This document shows, piece by piece, positions 6,227 through 8,524 of a stretch of DNA of 8,524 bases. This DNA comes from Acidobacteriaceae bacterium (GTDB lineage Bacteria > Acidobacteriota > Terriglobia > Terriglobales > Acidobacteriaceae): NCBI GenBank assembly GCA_030040175.1, contig JASHUF010000179.1, positions 1 to 8,524 of the forward strand, written 5' to 3'. Below the pieces are notes generated by a model. That model was not told where the DNA came from. It saw only the letters and a program-made list of their open reading frames with translations, and ran no database searches. The translations under genes were made by a program, and so were the position numbers. Position 1 is the stretch's first letter; every line of letters begins with the position of its first letter.

Positions 6227-7675
6227 ATGCTGACAAGCCGGTTTGAGCTCACGGTAACGAACGCGACTGCGTTTGGCCAGGGAACAACAGAGGATGGGGT
6301 GGGAGCGCCAGCGCCCCTTGCCGTGGCCGTGGCTGGGGGTCTGGTCCTCACCGGCCTCGTCTTCTGGCTTTGTTGCCCGTTTCCATCGCCCGGCGCGCTT
6401 ACGTGGACTGATCTGGGGGACTGCGCAGCCGGATACATGGTCGCCGCTCTCGCCGCCTACTCAATCTTGCTGCGCGTAGGATACCGCTTATTCGGCGATC
6501 AATTAGAGCTGCCGTTCCCGCGGGTCATGTATCAGACCTGGGCCTCTGCAGGGTTTGCGCCATTGCTGGCGCTCTTGGAACACCAGCATTCACCGTGGAT
6601 CACAGTTGTCCCCGTTGTTGTTGCCGTACAAATCACAATCTTCCTGCGCCATGCCACAAGCATCCAGGAGGGGAGCGCCAGCTCGGAGCCGATAGAAGAG
6701 CACGGGCTCCTCCTCCAAGGATGCGAAGTCGGCGCAACTCGCGAAATCCGGCCCGCGCTCATCACTTCGATCGTCTTCCAATTTGGCGCTGGACTTCTGG
6801 CGCTCGGTTGCGATCTTCTGGCTGGAATGTGCTTCGCAGCCGCCATTGTCTACCCGACGTGGAAGCTGGCAGGAAGGGCGCCGGTCCGTTCTGACTCCCT
6901 GAAAGGCGCAGGCCGGTTTCTTCAATTTTTACGAAAATCGTTGCTTCCAATGACCTTGGTTGCACTGGCCCTCCTTCCGTACCTGAGGAATCCAGCCCTG
7001 GCGGAATCATTCGTCAGACTGCTGAAGCTCAAGATTCACAAACCCGTCCCGGTTGCGCCTCTACGTCGGGGAAGTTTCTATTCCGGACTTATCCTCTTGC
7101 CTCCCACGAAGCCGATCAAGCAGCTTTTGAGGTTACCGTCCCAAGCAGCGACCGCTGCCTTCGGCAGCACATTAAGAAGGCCGCTGGAGATCGAGTTCGA
7201 TGGCGTCTATTGGTACTTCCAGCCGCCGGATGAGCGTCCGCTCCCGGACGCGCCGATCGTTCACGGAAATCCGGCCAGGGATACAATCCGCTCCACCGTC
7301 AACGAACCCGTGGCCATGGTCGCGAATCAGACCCTGAATCAGGCCATTGCCGTAACCTGCTGCCGCGCATTGCGCGTTGAGATCATCGATGGCGAGGGTT
7401 CCTTGGGACCGATTCATCTTGAAGTGATTCTGAAAAATACCGGCGTCCAAAGAAGTGCGCCTGCGCTGTCCCTTGGAGATTTGCCGGTTCCGTCGAGCGC
7501 CGAACATCACGAGTGGATCGCCCAACACCCAGTCGACGAAACGCTTACTTTTCTCTTTCCCAGGACAACCCGATTGAAGGAGTTTGATGAGATCACAATC
7601 GCGGTGAGGCCGTCCAATTATCTCGCCGATCGCGGTGCGCATATCGCGATCCAGAGGTTCACGCTGGTGCCCTAG
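6227..7675 (+). CDS. uncharacterised membrane protein with a large conserved-looking C-terminal domain
   Basis: I do not recognise a characterised function for this 482-aa protein. The N-terminal half has about six hydrophobic helices (roughly residues 31-50, 64-84, 100-118, 123-141, one or two within 177-211, and 238-254). Residues 260-482 form a soluble, beta-rich domain. It contains FYSGLILLP (284-292), GVYWYFQPPDERPLPDAP (326-343), a vicinal cysteine pair C378-C379 in AVTCCRALRVEI, FDEITIAV, and a terminal RFTLVP. I recall a very similar domain layout in many acidobacterial hypothetical proteins. The ATG is supported by AGGA 7 nt upstream (6216-6219). The gene stands alone on the plus strand, divergent from the transporter operon. 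It uses more AT-ending codons than its neighbours, hinting at a different history or weaker codon selection. Its TAG stop lies inside the terminal repeat of the element at 7672-7807, so the original C-terminus may have been altered slightly. Confidence 0.85.
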   Translation: MLTSRFELTVTNATAFGQGTTEDGVGAPAPLAVAVAGGLVLTGLVFWLCCPFPSPGALTWTDLGDCAAGYMVAALAAYSILLRVGYRLFGDQLELPFPRVMYQTWASAGFAPLLALLEHQHSPWITVVPVVVAVQITIFLRHATSIQEGSASSEPIEEHGLLLQGCEVGATREIRPALITSIVFQFGAGLLALGCDLLAGMCFAAAIVYPTWKLAGRAPVRSDSLKGAGRFLQFLRKSLLPMTLVALALLPYLRNPALAESFVRLLKLKIHKPVPVAPLRRGSFYSGLILLPPTKPIKQLLRLPSQAATAAFGSTLRRPLEIEFDGVYWYFQPPDERPLPDAPIVHGNPARDTIRSTVNEPVAMVANQTLNQAIAVTCCRALRVEIIDGEGSLGPIHLEVILKNTGVQRSAPALSLGDLPVPSSAEHHEWIAQHPVDETLTFLFPRTTRLKEFDEITIAVRPSNYLADRGAHIAIQRFTLVP

Positions 7676-7807
7676 AGCTGGTTGCATCGACAGCCCATGG
7701 CGATGAGCAAACGCCCCTCAGAGGCTAAAGCCCGCGATTTTGCTGGCGCTTATCGGCACGACTCAAGTCGTGCCCTTTCAAAACACCCTTTATGCAACCA
7801 GTTCTAG
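7672..7807. mobile_element. 136-bp MITE/REP-like element with 16-bp terminal inverted repeats
   Basis: CTAGAGCTGGTTGCAT (7672-7687) and ATGCAACCAGTTCTAG (7792-7807) are inverted copies with one mismatch. Each outer end is CTAG, which could be the repeat end or a 4-bp target duplication. Inside are CCTCAGAGG, the short dyad GGCTAAAGCC (7723-7732), and a perfect 9-bp hairpin GGCACGACT-CA-AGTCGTGCC (7755-7774) followed by CTTTCAAAAC. I recall this combination as a very abundant intergenic repeat in acidobacteria. No transposase is encoded, so it would be non-autonomous. It sits between convergent genes and contains the TAG stop of the 482-aa gene. Confidence 0.65.
7755..7774. terminator. perfect 9-bp hairpin inside the repeat element, possible bidirectional transcript end
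   Basis: GGCACGACT and AGTCGTGCC are exact complements separated by CA. It lies 80 nt past the stop of the plus-strand gene and about 111 nt past the KDG kinase stop on the other strand. No real T-run follows on either strand (CTTTCA on plus, GATAAG on minus), so classical rho-independent termination is uncertain. Protection of mRNA 3' ends, as known for REP hairpins, would also fit. Confidence 0.3.
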
Positions 7808-7822
7808 TCCCGATCCGGAGAC

Positions 7823-7856
7823 ACTCGACGGGAACGATCACTTTCCAGCGTCGGGT
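7823..7856 (+). other. imperfect stem-loop between the repeat element and the KDG kinase gene
   Basis: ACTCGACG (7823-7830) pairs with CGTCGGGT (7849-7856) through seven Watson-Crick pairs and one G-U pair in plus-strand RNA. An inner GGAA/TTCC stem follows a 2-nt bulge. No T-run follows. Its role is unknown; the fold is weaker on the minus strand, so it is not an obvious kinase terminator. Confidence 0.25.
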
Positions 7857-7885
7857 GACTGATCCCCGACCTCTGTTCCCTGCGC

Positions 7886-8524
7886 TCATCTCTGAATCCT
7901 TGCCGACCCTCCCCTGGCGAACGCCCGCACCTGGTCCAGCGTGGCCATGGTGGTGTCGCCGGGGAAGGTGGTCAGCAGCGCGCCATGCGCCCAGCCCAGC
8001 TTCAATGCCTCCTCCGGCCCCTCGCCGCTCATCAGCCCGTAGAAAAATCCGGCCGCAAATCCGTCGCCTCCACCCACGCGATCATACACGTCCAATTCGG
8101 CCGTCGGCGCGGTGTAAGCCTTCCCGTTCACCCAGGCCACGGCGCTCCAACTGTGGCGATTGGTGGAGTGCACCTCGCGCAGCGTCGTCGCCACCACCTT
8201 GGCCTGCGGAAGCTTCTTCACCACCCGGTCGATCATGGCGAAAAACAGGCTCGGATCGAGCTTCGACTTGACTCCCACTTCGGGGCCGGGAATGCCCAGT
8301 CCCTTCTGCAAATCCTCTTCGTTGCCCACCAGCACGTCCACGTTCTCGACGATTTTTCCGATGGTCTCCACCGCGCGATCGATGCCGCCCGAAACCCTCC
8401 ACAGTTTCTCGCGGAAGTTCAGATCGAACGAGGTCACCGCGCCCGCGGCCTTGGCCTCCTTCATCATCTCCGCGGCCAGCGCGGCCGTGGTCGGCGAGAG
8501 CGCGGCAAACAATCCTCCGCAGTG
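7886..8524 (-). CDS. kdgK: 2-keto-3-deoxygluconate kinase (PfkB family), C-terminal part
   Basis: This is the last 212 residues of a sugar kinase whose N-terminal part (about 130 residues, judged from the usual length near 340) lies beyond the right edge. The reading frame is open through the last base of the window, so no start is visible; a TTG at 8512 is internal. PfkB hallmarks are FDLNFREKLW (about 8398-8428) and the ATP/catalytic signature DRVGGGDGFAAGF, whose catalytic base Asp is encoded at 8063-8065. The DRVGGGD form and the later FPGDTTMAT segment match the KDG kinase branch better than fructokinase or ribokinase. The enzyme phosphorylates 2-keto-3-deoxygluconate to KDPG, feeding the lower Entner-Doudoroff pathway during pectin or hexuronate breakdown. 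Fructokinase-like specificity is the main alternative. The stop is TGA at 7888-7886. Confidence 0.87.
   Translation of the reverse strand, partial: HCGGLFAALSPTTAALAAEMMKEAKAAGAVTSFDLNFREKLWRVSGGIDRAVETIGKIVENVDVLVGNEEDLQKGLGIPGPEVGVKSKLDPSLFFAMIDRVVKKLPQAKVVATTLREVHSTNRHSWSAVAWVNGKAYTAPTAELDVYDRVGGGDGFAAGFFYGLMSGEGPEEALKLGWAHGALLTTFPGDTTMATLDQVRAFARGGSARIQR

Overview
The window looks like a chromosomal segment of a high-GC, Gram-negative-type bacterium. It is most likely an acidobacterium (Terriglobia/Acidobacteriaceae-like). That placement is an inference from memory of such genomes and rests on three things: the repeat family at 7672-7807 (a GGCTAAAGCC core plus a perfect GGCACGACT/AGTCGTGCC hairpin), CAGTGAT/CAGTGGT heptamer remnants at 6052-6070, and a membrane protein whose C-terminal domain I associate with acidobacterial hypothetical proteins. 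No 16S rRNA or other phylogenetic marker is present.

Layout. Positions 1-6005 hold five genes, all on the minus strand and so transcribed from right to left. In order of transcription they are: a 126-aa four-helix membrane protein (6005-5625); an MsbA-type ABC exporter half-transporter (5620-3740), only 4 nt downstream; an IclR-family regulator (3612-2797); a secreted AcpA/phospholipase C-type phosphoesterase (2545-854); and the N-terminal 200 residues of a Tat-exported, CotA-like multicopper oxidase (601-1, running off the left edge). Only the first two look tightly coupled. The other gaps are 127-252 bp and contain dyads, hairpins or repeats, so they probably separate transcription units. 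On the plus strand, 6227-7675 encodes an uncharacterised 482-aa protein with about six membrane helices and a large C-terminal beta-rich domain. At the right edge is the C-terminal 212 residues of a PfkB-family 2-keto-3-deoxygluconate kinase on the minus strand (8524-7886, entering from the right edge).

Function. There are three themes. Export: the ABC exporter with its small membrane partner. Secreted enzymes: the phosphoesterase with a Sec-type leader and the copper oxidase with a Tat leader. Sugar-acid catabolism: KDG kinase, possibly with the IclR regulator, since this family includes the KdgR regulators, although the two genes are not adjacent.

The most unusual content is non-coding. 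Two different elements with terminal inverted repeats sit directly at gene 3' ends. The 109-bp element at 744-852 begins one base after the phosphoesterase stop codon. The 136-bp element at 7672-7807 supplies the stop codon of the 482-aa gene inside its own terminal repeat. Both look like MITE- or REP-type non-autonomous elements that may double as 3'-end structures. I found no tRNA, rRNA, CRISPR array or transposase gene, and no gene-free stretch longer than 300 bp.
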